From: Apium graveolens
Lineage: Eukaryota > Streptophyta > Magnoliopsida > Apiales > Apiaceae
Length of the DNA stretch: 64,000 nt
NCBI RefSeq assembly: GCF_009905375.1
Contig: NC_133647.1
Coordinates: forward strand, 49,224,506 to 49,288,505
Direction of reading: 5' to 3'
Numbering within the stretch: position 1 is the stretch's first letter; each line of letters begins with the position of its first letter. The translations under genes were made by a program, and so were the position numbers. Below are positions 1 through 11,047 of the stretch, piece after piece. The notes under the pieces were generated by a model. The model saw nothing but the letters and a program-made list of their open reading frames with translations, did not search any database and had not been told where the DNA came from.

Positions 1-380
1 TCATCTTTCGAGTTTGATCGATGATATCCCAATCGTGTCATATAACAACTTTAGAAGTATGCTAAAATGTCTTCGCAACTAAGTATTATGGTAGATTCTT
101 GGTTGTTAAATCTTGCGTCTTTAACATCGTACCTATACGTATAATACTTTAGTAATTCGATCATAATGGCGTTCTTATCAGATAATCTTGAGTTTCCTCT
201 TTTTAATATAAAATAACCATGAATCATTCAACATAACGATCCTTTTATTAATAATATTCTTCTTTTAGAAAAGCCTGCAAATCTTCTCAATCTTCTTCGG
301 TCATGCTCAGCTTCCGTTTAATCAATAAATTCCTTGAACTCTGTACGCTGGTCTTGTTGTTAATCTTATCAAACAATACT
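1..380. other. Unassigned flank, no gene seen
   Basis: No open frame of useful length and no retroelement motif is visible here. The stretch does not resemble the full LTR of element A (4740-6225). Similarity to that LTR starts abruptly near 381, so this is probably older sequence or another repeat brought next to A by a deletion. Confidence 0.5.
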
Positions 381-1104
381 CACATAAGACGAATAAGCAC
401 AACCAATACTAGGATATTAAAGTACAAATAAATGAGATCTAGGTTCAACAAGAACGGAAACGAGCATCCAAAGTTACAACTAATTCAAAGAATCACAAGT
501 TGAAAACAAGATCTTCTTTTTTGGAGTTGTTCTGTGCTTCTAGGTCTTCTCCTTGGTATTCCAATCTTCCCGGATGACGAAAACCCTTTTATTAAGTATA
601 TATACGCCCCTAGTGGACCTGGACCCTTAAAATCGTCAAATTCCACTCAAAAAAGGCTTTTTCAGCGAAATCAGCGACCAGCCGCACCTCGGGCGGCTGC
701 TCAGCTCTCCGGGTGAGCGCTCAGCTCCCGGGCGGCCGCTCAGCTCCCGGGCGGCCGCTCAGCTCTCCGGGCGGGCGCTCAGCTCTCCGGGCGGGCGCTC
801 AGCTCCTGTTTGGAAAAAATTCTGATGAATCTTGTTTTGGCCATAACTTGATTTTTACTCGTCAGAATTAGGCGATTCAACTGCCCACGTGAAGCTTTTG
901 AGATTCTTTACAACTTGACAATGGCCTTGGCTTCTAATTCTGATCACTTTTTATCATATTTCCTTTAAAAGCTCTTTTCTTCATATAACTGATACCTGAA
1001 ATGCAATAACACAAAAACACATCAAAATACCAGCAACTTGAGTCCAAAACACCAATTTAAGCTTGTAATAAAGCATTCCAAGTGGATATAAAATCCACTT
1101 ATCA
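381..1104 (-). repeat. 3' LTR of element A, truncated
   Basis: It begins on the minus strand with TGATAAGTGG at 1104, directly after the PPT, as in the full LTR at 6225. It matches that LTR down to about 381, then similarity stops, so the R/U5 end is missing. Around 417-425 it also lacks roughly 165 bp that the full copy has near 5410-5583. A TATA-like motif lies at about 597-606 and a GC-rich array at 680-808. Confidence 0.8.
680..808 (-). repeat. GC-rich tandem array in the A 3' LTR
   Basis: About six units of 19-20 bp carry the core GCTCAGCTC followed by CCGGGCGG; several junctions make GCGGCCGC. It stands out in an AT-rich LTR and, in the minus-strand sense, lies just upstream of the TATA-like motif near 600. 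The other LTR (5838-5932) has a similar but shorter array. Confidence 0.75.
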
Positions 1105-1118
1105 CACCCCCCAAACTT
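1105..1118 (-). other. Polypurine tract of element A
   Basis: On the minus strand AAGTTTGGGGGGTG runs straight into the LTR start TGATAAG. The same tract precedes the 3' LTRs of B (11035-11047) and C (35402-35414). It is the expected primer for plus-strand DNA synthesis. Confidence 0.85.
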
Positions 1119-2344
1119 GAATCGATGCTTGTCCTCAAGCATAAACAGACTCAAAACTACAAAACAAACCTAATGCATGAATGCAACTTCGTGAATGCAA
1201 CTAAATGATAATGCAATCGATCACCTCAGAATAACCATAATCAAATGAATAAGCCAATGCCTATAAGAATGCAATGACTTTAAACATATCTCAAATAAAT
1301 CCCACAAACCAACTCACAAACCAGAAACGTGCGTGTGTGGAATGCTTAACAGATATCTCTCGATACTAGATCAATAACCATAACTTATCTATCATCGAAA
1401 CAATCAAAAGTTTATAAACAGAATAGACAATAAACGGTTATGACTCACAACACCTCCTTTCTACTAGAGTTATACAAAGATTCACACCATTATTGAACAC
1501 ATAACAAAGATGCTTATTTGATCGTGCAATGAATGAGGTCCCAAAAGACTTATGCAATAATACCCATGTAGCGAGCGCTAGGTTAGCGGATCCCAGACTA
1601 TAAAAGCCTTAGGTCACTAGGCACAAAGTCCCCTAAGAACTTAATAACTCGAGTATTAAAGAGCTCACTCTTGATCAATTATGCATAAACACATATTTTT
1701 TTCTCTTTTTTTTCTTTTTTCTTTTTTTTCCTTTTTTTTCTTTTCGGAATGAGTGTGTTTCACTCCATCTCATTCAACCCTAGACTACTCATAAAAATAT
1801 GAGCCGGCTACTAGCCATTTGATGCCTAGACTTACAACAACTAGCAATGAAATCCAAGTTTTTCTCCAGATTAAAAAAATCAGTGTTTTTACGTCATTAC
1901 GAGAATATCAAAAATTCTAAATATAACCAAGTGATTAAATCTCAACAACAAACAAGTATGATCATGATCTAGATCAAAAGCAACCCTATAAGACTTTGTG
2001 AAAATATTTGTTTCTAGCATGTAAATCAATTCATTAGGACTTAAACATCCCTCTATTCGTCATCACCACACTCAATTCAACATCAACTTATCAAATATCA
2101 TAGTTCATCTTAAGGGATCATGCTAAATATGCATGCAAATGCAAATATATGAAATCACATAAAAATAAACAAATATGTCCTAATTGAATAATCATGGAAA
2201 AATATGAATGAACTACAACTAAACATGCAATATGAATCTATATGAATCTATATGGACACACACTACTAATCCTTACATTATCACTTCCAAACTTAAAATT
2301 TTCAATGTCTTCATTGAAGGTAATAATAAGGATTTCAGGCATAC
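1119..2344 (-). other. 3' untranslated block of element A
   Basis: No coding sequence is visible. The block contains a long oligopyrimidine run at about 1696-1745 (purine-rich on the element's strand), the paired hairpins at 1746-1803, and a stretch near 1540-1680 that is closely similar to B (about 10490-10670) and C (about 34860-35040). Confidence 0.7.
1746..1803 (-). other. Paired hairpins in the A 3' untranslated block
   Basis: On the minus strand hairpin 1 (1803-1788) has stem CTCATA/TATGAG with a four-base loop. Hairpin 2 (1775-1747) has stem GAATGAG/CTCATTC around a 15-base loop ATGGAGTGAAACACA. The outermost pair seen in B and C is a mismatch here. See the findings for covariation with element C. 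Confidence 0.65.
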
Positions 2345-4606
2345 CTAGTCGTCGGAAAGATCACCCTCTTCGGGTGGAGGATCAGGTGGCCAATCAACCT
2401 CACCACTAGTGTCTCAGAAAATAGTACCGAAAGCGTATATCAAATCTTTAGCAAAATGATGGTGAATATCGTGCATGGCCTCCATACGCCTAGTCACTAG
2501 CCTATACTGCTCATCACCAACACCAGTCCTATCAACTACCTGTGGCGCATGAGAAGAACCCTCTGTAGGCAATGGAAGATCCGTCCAGCCACTCTCTACA
2601 TCATCAAAAATATATTCCAACCCCTTATCATGGGGTGCACCTAAGAATGAATAACTCAAGTGATCTGGCTTTCCATTGAGCTCAAGTATGGGAGCTTCTT
2701 GAATAAATGGTTCAAAACGCTCCAGAGAAATTTTCAGCTCTGCTAACCCAAGAGAATCGAATGGTATATCCAACTTCCTCTTCCACGGAGGTGCATTCAA
2801 AACCTGCAGTTGCTCTACTTTAAATCACTCCTCTTTAGCTGTGGGTAACTTTATTTCCTTGAACATATTAAAAGTGACCTTTTGATCGTAAACCTTCATC
2901 GAAAGCTCTCCTTTTTGCACATCAATCATAGTTCGGCCTGTAGCCAAGAATGGTCTTCCCAAGATGATGGGAATTTTCTTATCTTCCTCGAAATCAAGAA
3001 TTACAAAGTCAGCAGGGAAGAAGAGTTTATCCACCTTAACCAAGGCATCCTCCAATATACCTCGTGAATAAGCGATAGAACGGTCGGCTAGTTGCAATGA
3101 TATGTATGTTGGTTTCGGATCAGGCAGACCAAGCTTCTTAAAGATAGATAAGGGCATCAGATTGATGCTAGCACCTAAATCACATAAACACTTGTCAAAT
3201 GATAAGTTTCCGATGGTGCAAGGAATAGTGAAGCTTCCAGGATCTTTAAGTTTCGGAGGCAACTTCTGTTGTAGCACATCACTGCATTCCTCCGTGAGAG
3301 CAACGGTCTCTAAGTCATCGAGCTTCACTCTCCGAGAGAGAATACCTTTCATAAACCTCACATAGCTAGGCATCTATTCAAGAGCTTCAGTGAAAGGTAT
3401 GTTGATATGAAGTTTCTTGAACACCTCCAAAAACTTCTCAAACTGCTTATCCAGCTTTTTCTTCTGCAGCCTCTTAGGAAAATGAGGTAGAGGATAGATC
3501 TGTTTCTCCCCTGTATTACCCCCAGGAGGAGTGTGTTCCACAGTAGACTTCCTTGGTTCCACCTCTACTTCCTTCTACACATCTTCTTCAGCCAAAACTT
3601 CAGATTCTGGAACTTGAGACTTTTCAGGCTCTTCATCTTGCTGAATTTGGGAGCTTGCAACCTTTCCAGACCTTAAGGTGATGGCGTTCACCTGTTCTTC
3701 AACTTCCCTCTTGCCTGGATTGGCTTCTGTATCACTAGGAAGCGTTCCTGGTGGTCGATTCAATAAGGCATTAGCAATTTTCCCTATTTGGTTCTCCAGA
3801 GTCTTGATAGAAATAGCCTGTCTTTGGCATATAAGAGCCTGGTTTTTGCACATAAGCCTCAACTCCTCCAATTCAGATTTTTCATTCGAGGATAGACCTG
3901 CATCATGATTTTGTTGTTGAATTTGGAGTTGTTGTTTTGGTGCAAATTGTTGCTGAAAACCAGGAGGGTTGAATAGCTTATTTCCAAACTGCTGGAATGG
4001 CTATTGCATCACATTCTGATTGTTGATCCAGCTGAAGTTAGGATGATTCTATTTGTCAGGATGATAAGTGTCTGGAACTGGTTGTTGCGATCTCTGAAAG
4101 TTGCTCACAAACTGAGCTGATTCACTAGATATAGCGTATTTCTCTGTCACATGCGGACCTGCACACAGCTTACAAACACTACTTATCTGCTTAAAACCAT
4201 AGTTATCCAGAGAATCGATCTTTATAGATAACGCCTTTAGTTGAGCAGTGATAACCGTAGCTGTATCCACCTCAAGAACTCCTACTACCTGGTAGAGAGT
4301 GTAACCAGCTCTTAGCCTTGTCCCTCAGAGAGAATGGGAACAGTCTCAGCTTCACAACATCTTCAAAAACACCGTTGAACTTGAAGGTGTCGCAAATCTC
4401 AATGAAATCCTAATATGTATATTGGGATCTTCCGTTGGAGAACCCGCAAACTGGATTGAATTCTGCACCCATTGAATTATGCCAGGCTTGATCTCAAAGG
4501 TATTAGCTGTGATAGCTGGCCTGACAATGCTAGATTGAATGTCATTGATCTTGGGTTGAGAAAAATCCATCAAGGCTTTCGTTCGTGCTGCTGGATCTCC
4601 TATTGT
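2345..4606 (-). pseudogene. gag: Element A gag-protease-tail frame (pseudogene)
   Basis: This frame aligns with element C's 868-codon frame. Seen here: the start is lost (ATA where C has ATG, in the context ..IGDPAART); a one-base deletion shifts frame after PNIHIR; about 360 bp of the capsid region are missing near 4290, where SLHSLP in C should follow; a cysteine-rich knuckle CKLCAGPH lies near 4160; the Athila-type protease motif CDLGAS lies near 3185; the frame then runs into the tail ..LSYSFLGAPHDKGL near 2634. In-frame stops include 4049-4051 (C has Trp), 4001-4003 (shared with C), 3575-3577 and 3374-3376 (C has Gln), 2825-2827 (C has Cys) and 2414-2416 (C has Arg). It cannot make the full protein. 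In the family, Gag packages the RNA and the protease cuts the polyprotein. Confidence 0.85.
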
Positions 4607-4716
4607 AATGAGTACCTGAAACACAAACAAATAAACCGTGAAAGTAAAAGAATCCGAGTCAGTGATCTTTAACGACCACTGATGATAAGCACATAAGCTA
4701 AAAATTAACACCGAGT

Positions 4717-4733
4717 CCCCGGCAACGGCGCCA
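4717..4733 (-). other. Primer-binding site, tRNA-Asp type (element A)
   Basis: On the minus strand TGGCGCCGTTGCCGGGG lies six bases inside the LTR end. It is the reverse complement of the plant tRNA-Asp 3' end as I know it, and is the usual PBS of Athila and Tat elements. Confidence 0.85.
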
Positions 4734-4739
4734 AAAACT

Positions 4740-6225
4740 TGTTAGGGCGAAAACACACACTAATATTCACGCAAGTATACGCGTTCGCAAGTAGTATAAG
4801 ATATAAATCAGATTCGTTCTCACAGAGACTGGTTTAGGTTAAGTTTAATTTATGCACCTATGCAACAATGTATGGTTATCGCTCAATGCTAAGAAAAATA
4901 ATAAATTGGGTTTTTATTAAACTAAGAGATTATACTAAATAACATTAACTAAGAGAATTGAGGTTGAATTACTATATATGAAAAATATGGGATACTAACT
5001 TCATTACTACTTCATTCAAAGTCATTGTTCTTAACCTTAGCATGTGATGGTGATGACACTAATCAGATAACACGAAACTGATAAATGCCAACTTTCGTTG
5101 TACGAATACCCTACTACCAAGCATCCGCAAAAGAGATAGAAGTTGAATAGGCACCAATTATATTGAGATCCTATATGTCTATAAAATTTGACAACATAAC
5201 GGTTTAAGCACAAGTTATTCATAATGATTACATAGGGCAAGTAAAACGGTTAGAGTTACCCACTAATCATGCATAACAAATACATGAACCTATGCTAGCA
5301 TGGCAAGTTCTAAACCTCTATATTCACTGTCGCTTCAATAGAGATTAACACACTATCTTATATGTTAGTTACGCACATAAGACGAATAAGCACAACCAAT
5401 ACTAGGATATCAATCAATCACCACACACCAAGATATCGAAACAAATTAACTATTCAAATCCATAAGTAAATCCGCTAGAACCCCATGACAATGATTAGCC
5501 CATAATCGAACTCATCGTCACCATGGGTTCCAATGAAAACATGGTATAAAACAAGGTCTTAATAAACTGAATAATAATTAAACTATGAATAAATGAGATC
5601 TAGGTTCAACAAGAACAGAAACTAGCATCCAAGGTTACAACTAATTTAAAGAATCACAAGTTGAAAACAAGATCTTCTTTTTCGGAGTTGTTCTGTGCTT
5701 GTAGGTCTTCTCCTTGGTATCCCAATCTTCCCGGATAATGAAAACCCTTTTTTGAGTATATATACACCCCTAGTGGACCTGGACCCTTAAAATCGTCAAA
5801 TTCCACTCAAAAAAGGCTTTTTCAGCGAAATCAGCAATCAGCCGCGACTAGGGCGGCCGCTCAGCTCTCCGGGCGGGCGCTCAGTTCTTGGGCGGCCGCT
5901 CAGCTCTCTGGGCGGGCGCTCAGCTCCTTTCTGGAAAAAATTCTGATGAATTTTGTTTTGGCCATAACTTGAATTCTACTCGTCAGAATTAGGCGATACA
6001 ACTGCCCACGCGAAGCTATTGAGATTTTATACAACTCGACAATGGCCTTGGCTTCCAATTCTGATCATGTTTTATCATATTTCCTTTAAAAGCTCTTTTC
6101 TTCATATAACTGATACCTGAAATGCAATAACACAAAAACACATCAAAATACCAACAACTTGAGTCCAAAACACCAATTTAAGCTTGTAATAAAGCATTCC
6201 AAGTGGATATAAAATCCACTTATCA
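4740..6225 (-). repeat. 5' LTR of element A, complete
   Basis: It is 1,486 bp, from TGATAAGTGG (6225) to CCCTAACA (4740) on the minus strand. It carries the GC-rich array at 5838-5932 and a TATA-like run at 5757-5766. Much of it is similar to the LTRs of C (30090-31540 and 35415-36877). The right end touches the middle of element B's reverse transcriptase. Confidence 0.85.
5838..5932 (-). repeat. GC-rich tandem array in the A 5' LTR
   Basis: About four units of 20-24 bp contain CTCAGCTCTCCGGGCGGG and GGGCGGCCGC cores. It has fewer units than the other A LTR. On the element's strand it lies about 75 bp before the TATA-like run. Confidence 0.75.
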
Positions 6226-8446
6226 GGTGCACCTGCTACTTTTCAGCGATGTATGATGGCCATATTCTCTGATATGATTGGCACTAATGTGGAGGTGTTC
6301 ATGGATGATTTCTCTGTGTTCAGGACTTCGTACGACGAGTGTTTGCATAATCTTGGCTTGGTACTGAAAAGATGTGTTGAGACCAATCTGGTGCTCAACT
6401 GGGAAAAATATCACTTTATGGTGCAACAAGGTATCATTATTGGGCACAAGGTATCTAGCAAGGGTCTTGAAGTGGATAAGGCAAAGGTGGGGGTTATTGA
6501 AAATCTTCCTCCACCAATCTCAGTTAAGGGAATTTGCAGTTTTCTTGGTCATGCGGGTTTCTATCGGCGATTCATCAAAGACTTCTCCAAAATCTCTAAA
6601 CCCTAGTGCAATCTGTAAGAGAAGGATGTTCCTTTCAAATTCGATGAAGAATGTTTAGATGCTTTTTAGAGATTGAAAAAGACTTTAACTACAGCACCTG
6701 TTATTATTGCACTTGACTGAAATGAGCCCTTCGAGATGATGTGTGATGCTAGCGACTATGCAGTCAGAGCAGTTCTTGGCCAGAGAAAGCAGAACATATT
6801 CCATGTGGTTTACTATGCTAGTAAAGCCCTTAACGGTGCTCAGTTGAACTACAATACTACAGAGAAGGAGCTTTTGGTGATCGTCATGGTTTTGAGAAAT
6901 TCCGATCTTACTTACTTGGGATAAAATTGACAGTTTTCTCTGATCATGATGCTATTCGATATATGGTCTCGAAGAAATATTCAAAACCTCGTTTGATTCA
7001 ATGGATTCTATTACAGGAATTCGATCTAGAAATCAAAGATAGAAAAGGTAAAGAATACCAAGTAGCAGATCATCTCGCACGAATGGAAGATCAAGGTAAT
7101 GCTTCCCAAGATAAGACGTTAATCAATGAATCTATTCCCGATGAGCAACTTTTTGGGGTGCAAGAAGAAGAACCATGGTTTGCAGACATTGTGAACTATC
7201 ATGTGAGTAATGTTATTCCCACAGAACTCTCTTATGGTCAAAGGAAGAAGTTTCTACATGAGGTGAAATGGTATCGATGGAATGGGCCATTTTTGTTCAG
7301 ACAGAGAGCATATTAGATTATCAGGAGATGCAGTTCGTATAGTGAAATGGAGGGTATTATGCGAGATTGTCATTCTACTGTACATGGTGGTCATAATGGT
7401 GGAGAGAAGATAGCTACCCGTATTCTTCAAGCGGGATTTTTCTGGCCTACTTTGTTTAAGGATGCTCATCAATTTGTGTCAAGATGTGATCGCTGCCAAA
7501 GAGTTGGAAATATGTCCAAGAGAGACGAGATGTCTCTCAATGTTCTTCTTGAAGTTGAGATTTTTGATGTTTGGGGAATCGACTTCATGGGGCCATTTAT
7601 CTCATCATGCATTAATCAGTATATTCTTTTGGTGGTGGATTATATGTCCAAATGGGTTGAGGTTAAACCTTGCCAACCAACGATGCGAAGGTGGTGAAAA
7701 TTTTCTTCGTAAATAGATATTCACATGGTTCGGTACTCCAAGGGTTATAATCAGTGATGAGGGATCACATTTCTGCAATCATAAGTTCACTGTATTAATG
7801 AAATGAATCATCGTATTGTCATAGACTACCTTCCTAAAACTAATGGGTAAGCTGAACTGTCGAACCGAGAGATCAAGCAAATCTTGGAGAAGGTTGTGAG
7901 TCCGTCAAGGAAGGATTGGTCGTTGAAGCTAGATGAAGCTGGGTGGGCCTATTGAACAACATACAAGACCCTTCTAGGAATGTCACCGTTCCAGTTGGTG
8001 TATGGGAAGGCGTGTCATTTGCCTACGGAGCTAGAGCATAGAGCGTATTGGGTTTTGAAGAAGCTGGATCTGGACATGGTAGCTGCTGGAGAGAAAAGAA
8101 TGCTTCAACCTAACAAACTTGATGAGTTCCATCTTCGGGCTTATGAGAACAATAAGGTATACAAGGAGAAGGTCAAGAGATGGCATGATAGGAGGTTAGT
8201 GCGCAAGTCATTTGTGCCTGATCAGCAAGTTTTATTGTTCAACGCTCGTCTCCGACTTTTTCCAGGAAAGATTAAGTCGAGGTGGTCTGGTCCGTTCATT
8301 GTCAAAGTTGTGTTTCCACAAGGAGCTATGGAGATTTTTGATAAGCATCCGGACCAAGCGTTCATGGTAAATGGTTAGAGGTGGAAGCATTACTATGGTG
8401 ATACGGCGAACCGTGGAGTGGTGAGCGTCGTTCTTTCGACAACTTG
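6226..8446 (+). pseudogene. pol: Element B pol (partial RT, RNase H, integrase)
   Basis: It starts in mid-RT at the motif APATFQRCM. Next come the RT catalytic motif VFMDDFSVF (6298 on), the RT thumb (GFYRRFIKDFSK), RNase H with MCDASDYAVRAVLGQ (6736 on) and [12 protein letters not shown], then integrase. Integrase has the HHCC zinc finger (HSTVHGGH ... CDRCQR, about 7370-7500), a core Asp in WGIDFMGP (about 7574) and the motif [12 protein letters not shown] carrying the catalytic Glu (about 7862). Stops lie at 6604-6606, within 6607-6735 and at 7314-7316; a frameshift falls near 6900-6927 and others at 7700-7980. The C-terminal part (7980-8378) is open. It is of Athila-clade type and cannot make a full polyprotein. 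Confidence 0.85.
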
Positions 8447-8750
8447 ATTCGAAGATTCACGTCAAGCTAGTGCCGTAAACCAAGCGCTCCGTGGGAGGCA
8501 ACCCATGTTTGTTATATAGTAGCTTCGGCAAGAAGAGAAAAAATAGAAAAAATCAAAACAAAAACACTCCCTACCCGAAAATTAACCAATTTTGCCCTAA
8601 TTCTATATCCTTAACACTTCTAAACCCTACACATCCCTCTACCTATCCTAATATATACATCTTCTCTTATTATACATACATCTTCTATATTCTCAAACCC
8701 TAGCTTCTCCTATACACTACCCACATCCTAATCTCTATTCTATTGTTGAT

Positions 8751-9917
8751 ATGGAACCCAAGAGAGCAAGAACTGCTGGGAGTAGTAGCACTCATCCCTC
8801 GGCTACCGAGGAATCTAGCATGGGTGGCGCAGTGAACAGATTTTCTTCTCCGGAGGCACAAGCTGAGTAGGCCTGTGTCTAAGTCGACTGCGAAGGAGAG
8901 CGTTTCTTTCCCACGGCTAAGGATGGGAAGCTTTTGGAGATGATTATTGTGTTTGGATTGTGCGGGAATTTTATGTGAATGCCAAGGCGAATAAGAATGG
9001 GTTTTTTTGTGGTTCGTGGGTTGATGGTTGATTATACTCCTGAGGCTATTCGTAGGGTTATCAATCAACCTACGAGGAAGCCTACTACTGAAGATTGGGT
9101 GCAAAAGACGAGGGAGGATTTTGATCTAGATTATATTGTGGCTGAGTTGTATGTTCCTGGGACAGAGTGGAAGAATAACGCGGGCACGAATGAGAAGCTT
9201 ACTTTTCATTCTTCGTGTATGAATAGGTATGTTAGAGCGTGGAACCTGTTTGTGTATGCAAATATCATGCCATCTTCGCACTCACACGAGGTTACTGTGG
9301 ATCGTGTTATTTTGCTATGGGAGATTCTGAATGAAGAGTATGTGGATCTCGATTTTGTGATTCATCAGAACATGCTGTATTTTATGCAAGAAAGGACCAC
9401 GGGGGAGATTCCTCATGCCTCTATTATTACGAGAATATGCACCGCGGTTGGTGTTAGGTGTCTTGAGCATGAGCAGCTACAGATGCCGAGTGCTCCCGTT
9501 GATAGCTCGACGATTCAGCAGCTCAAGGAGTGGTATGGCGGTAAGGACGACGAGAAGGGTTTGGGCTACACATATGATCATTTACCGATTGGACAACCAG
9601 CTGATCAGACTTATGCTGGGGGTTCTTTTCAGGCACATCAGGAAGCCACTAGAGCTTCTCATGGAGCCACTCGATCTTCTCATGTTCATCAAATAGGGGA
9701 GAGTTCTGGACTTGGAGTTGCATAGTACAGACGATTGACTAGGCGCATGGATACGATGCACGACATTCACAGTCATTTTGCAGCAGATTTGACACAGGCT
9801 TTAGGCACTGCTTTCCGGGCCACTAGTGTCGAGGTCGATTGGCCTATTTTTAGAGCTGATTCTGTGTACACGCCACCCCATACTCCACCCGAGGAGGGTG
9901 ATCTTTCTAACGACTAG
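8751..9917 (+). pseudogene. Element B post-pol ORF (plant-transposon protein type)
   Basis: One frame starts at ATG 8751 (MEPKRARTAG) and ends at the stop at 9915-9917, with internal stops in 8751-8978 and at 9723-9725. The middle (about 9200-9330) has the pattern ..SCMNRYVRAWNLFVYANIMPSS, which resembles the plant-specific 'putative plant transposon protein' domain I know from ORFs downstream of pol in Athila and Tat elements. The C-terminal part (DEKGLGY near 9550, then RRMDTMHDIHSHFAADLTQ) is the piece kept as the tail of the A and C frames. Function unknown; no membrane segment or signal peptide stands out, so I do not call it an envelope protein. Confidence 0.7.
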
Positions 9918-11034
9918 GTATGCCTTGTATCCTTATTATTGCCTTCAATGAGGACAATAAATATTTTAAGTTTGGGGTGACAATGTAAGGATTAATAGTG
10001 TGTATTGTATCCATATAGATTCATGTTGCATGTTTAGTAGTGGTTCATCCGTATTTTTGCATGATTGTTCATATAGTTGTTTGTTCATATAGTTGTCTAT
10101 ATTTTTGTTTTGCATATTTGTTCATTTGTATGTGAGTCCATTTAGTTACATTTGCATGCATATAACATGATCCCGTAGGATGAGCTATTTCTGATTGATT
10201 GTTTGATGTTAATTTGATTTTGAACTAGATCATGATAATACTTGTTTGGTTGTTAAGATTTAATCACTTGGTTATATTTAGAATTTGTGATATTCTCGTA
10301 ATGACATAGTAATACTGATTTTTAAAACTAGGGAAAACATGGATTTCATTTCTTGTTGTGAATAAGGCTAGGCATCAAATGGCAAGTAGCCGGCTCATAT
10401 TTTTATGAGTAGTCTAGGGTTGAATGAGATGGAGCGAAACACACTCATTCAGAATCAAAAAAATAAAGAAAAAAATATATGTTATGCAGAATTGACCAAG
10501 AGTGAGCTCTTTAATACTCGAGTTATTAATTTCTAGGGGACTTTGTACCTAGTGAACTAACGCTTGTATAGTCTGGGATCCGCTAACCTAACGCTCGCTA
10601 CATGGGTATTATTGTATAAATCTTTTGGGACCTCATTCATTGCACGATGAAATAAGCATTTGTGTTATGTGTTCACTACAAAACATGATCCTTGTATAAC
10701 TCTAGTAAAATTGAAGTGTTGTGAGTCATTATATGTTTAACGTTCATTCTATTTATAAACTTGTGATTATTTTGGCGAGAAATAGGATATGATTTTTAAT
10801 CTAGTATGGAGAGTAAATCTGTTAAGCATCGCACACACGCACGTTTCTGGTTTGTAAGTTGATTTGTGGGATTTAGTTGAACCGTATTTTGAATAATTGC
10901 ATTCTTAGAAACATTGCTTATTGATTGGTTATAGTTATTCGGAGGGGATCGTTGCATTTTCACGTAGTTGCATTCATGCATTAGTTGTGTTTTTAGTTTC
11001 GAGTCTGTTTATGCTTGAGGACAAACATCGATTT
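9918..11034 (+). other. 3' untranslated block of element B
   Basis: No gene is visible. It has short direct repeats of TGTTCATATAGTTGT (about 10065-10105), the paired hairpins at 10394-10451, an A-rich run after them, and a conserved stretch (about 10490-10670) that includes GTCTGGGATCCGCTAACC, near-identical in A and C. Confidence 0.7.
10394..10451 (+). other. Paired hairpins in the B 3' untranslated block
   Basis: Hairpin 1 (10394-10409) has stem CTCATA/TATGAG with loop TTTT. Hairpin 2 (10421-10451) has stem TGAATGAG/CTCATTCA and a 15-base loop ATGGAGCGAAACACA. The linker TAGTCTAGGGT between them is conserved in C. Confidence 0.65.
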
Positions 11035-11047
11035 AAGTTTGGGGGTG
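11035..11047 (+). other. Polypurine tract of element B
   Basis: AAGTTTGGGGGTG directly precedes the LTR start TGATAAGTGG. The same tract occurs in A and C. Confidence 0.85.

Larger units (their letters stand above)
381..6225 (-). mobile_element. Element A: RT-less Athila-like LTR retrotransposon, decayed
   Basis: On the minus strand the order is 5' LTR (6225-4740), tRNA-Asp-type PBS (4733-4717), a broken gag-protease-tail frame (about 4606-2345), a 3' untranslated block, a PPT (about 1118-1105) and a truncated 3' LTR (1104-381). No RT, RNase H or integrase is present. The gene frame and junction match element C at 30090-36877, so both belong to one non-autonomous family. A is the more decayed copy: start codon lost, capsid region deleted, 3' LTR truncated with an extra internal deletion. 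On the right it abuts element B's pol in mid-RT, which suggests insertion into B, but the left target flank is gone, so no TSD can be checked. Confidence 0.85.

Noticed and set aside
1..380. First half of B's reverse transcriptase to the left of A
   Set aside because: I looked for the RT N-terminal motifs on both strands and saw none.
8751..9917. Post-pol ORF of B as an envelope gene
   Set aside because: No signal peptide, membrane segment or cleavage site is visible; the middle looks like the plant-transposon-protein domain instead.
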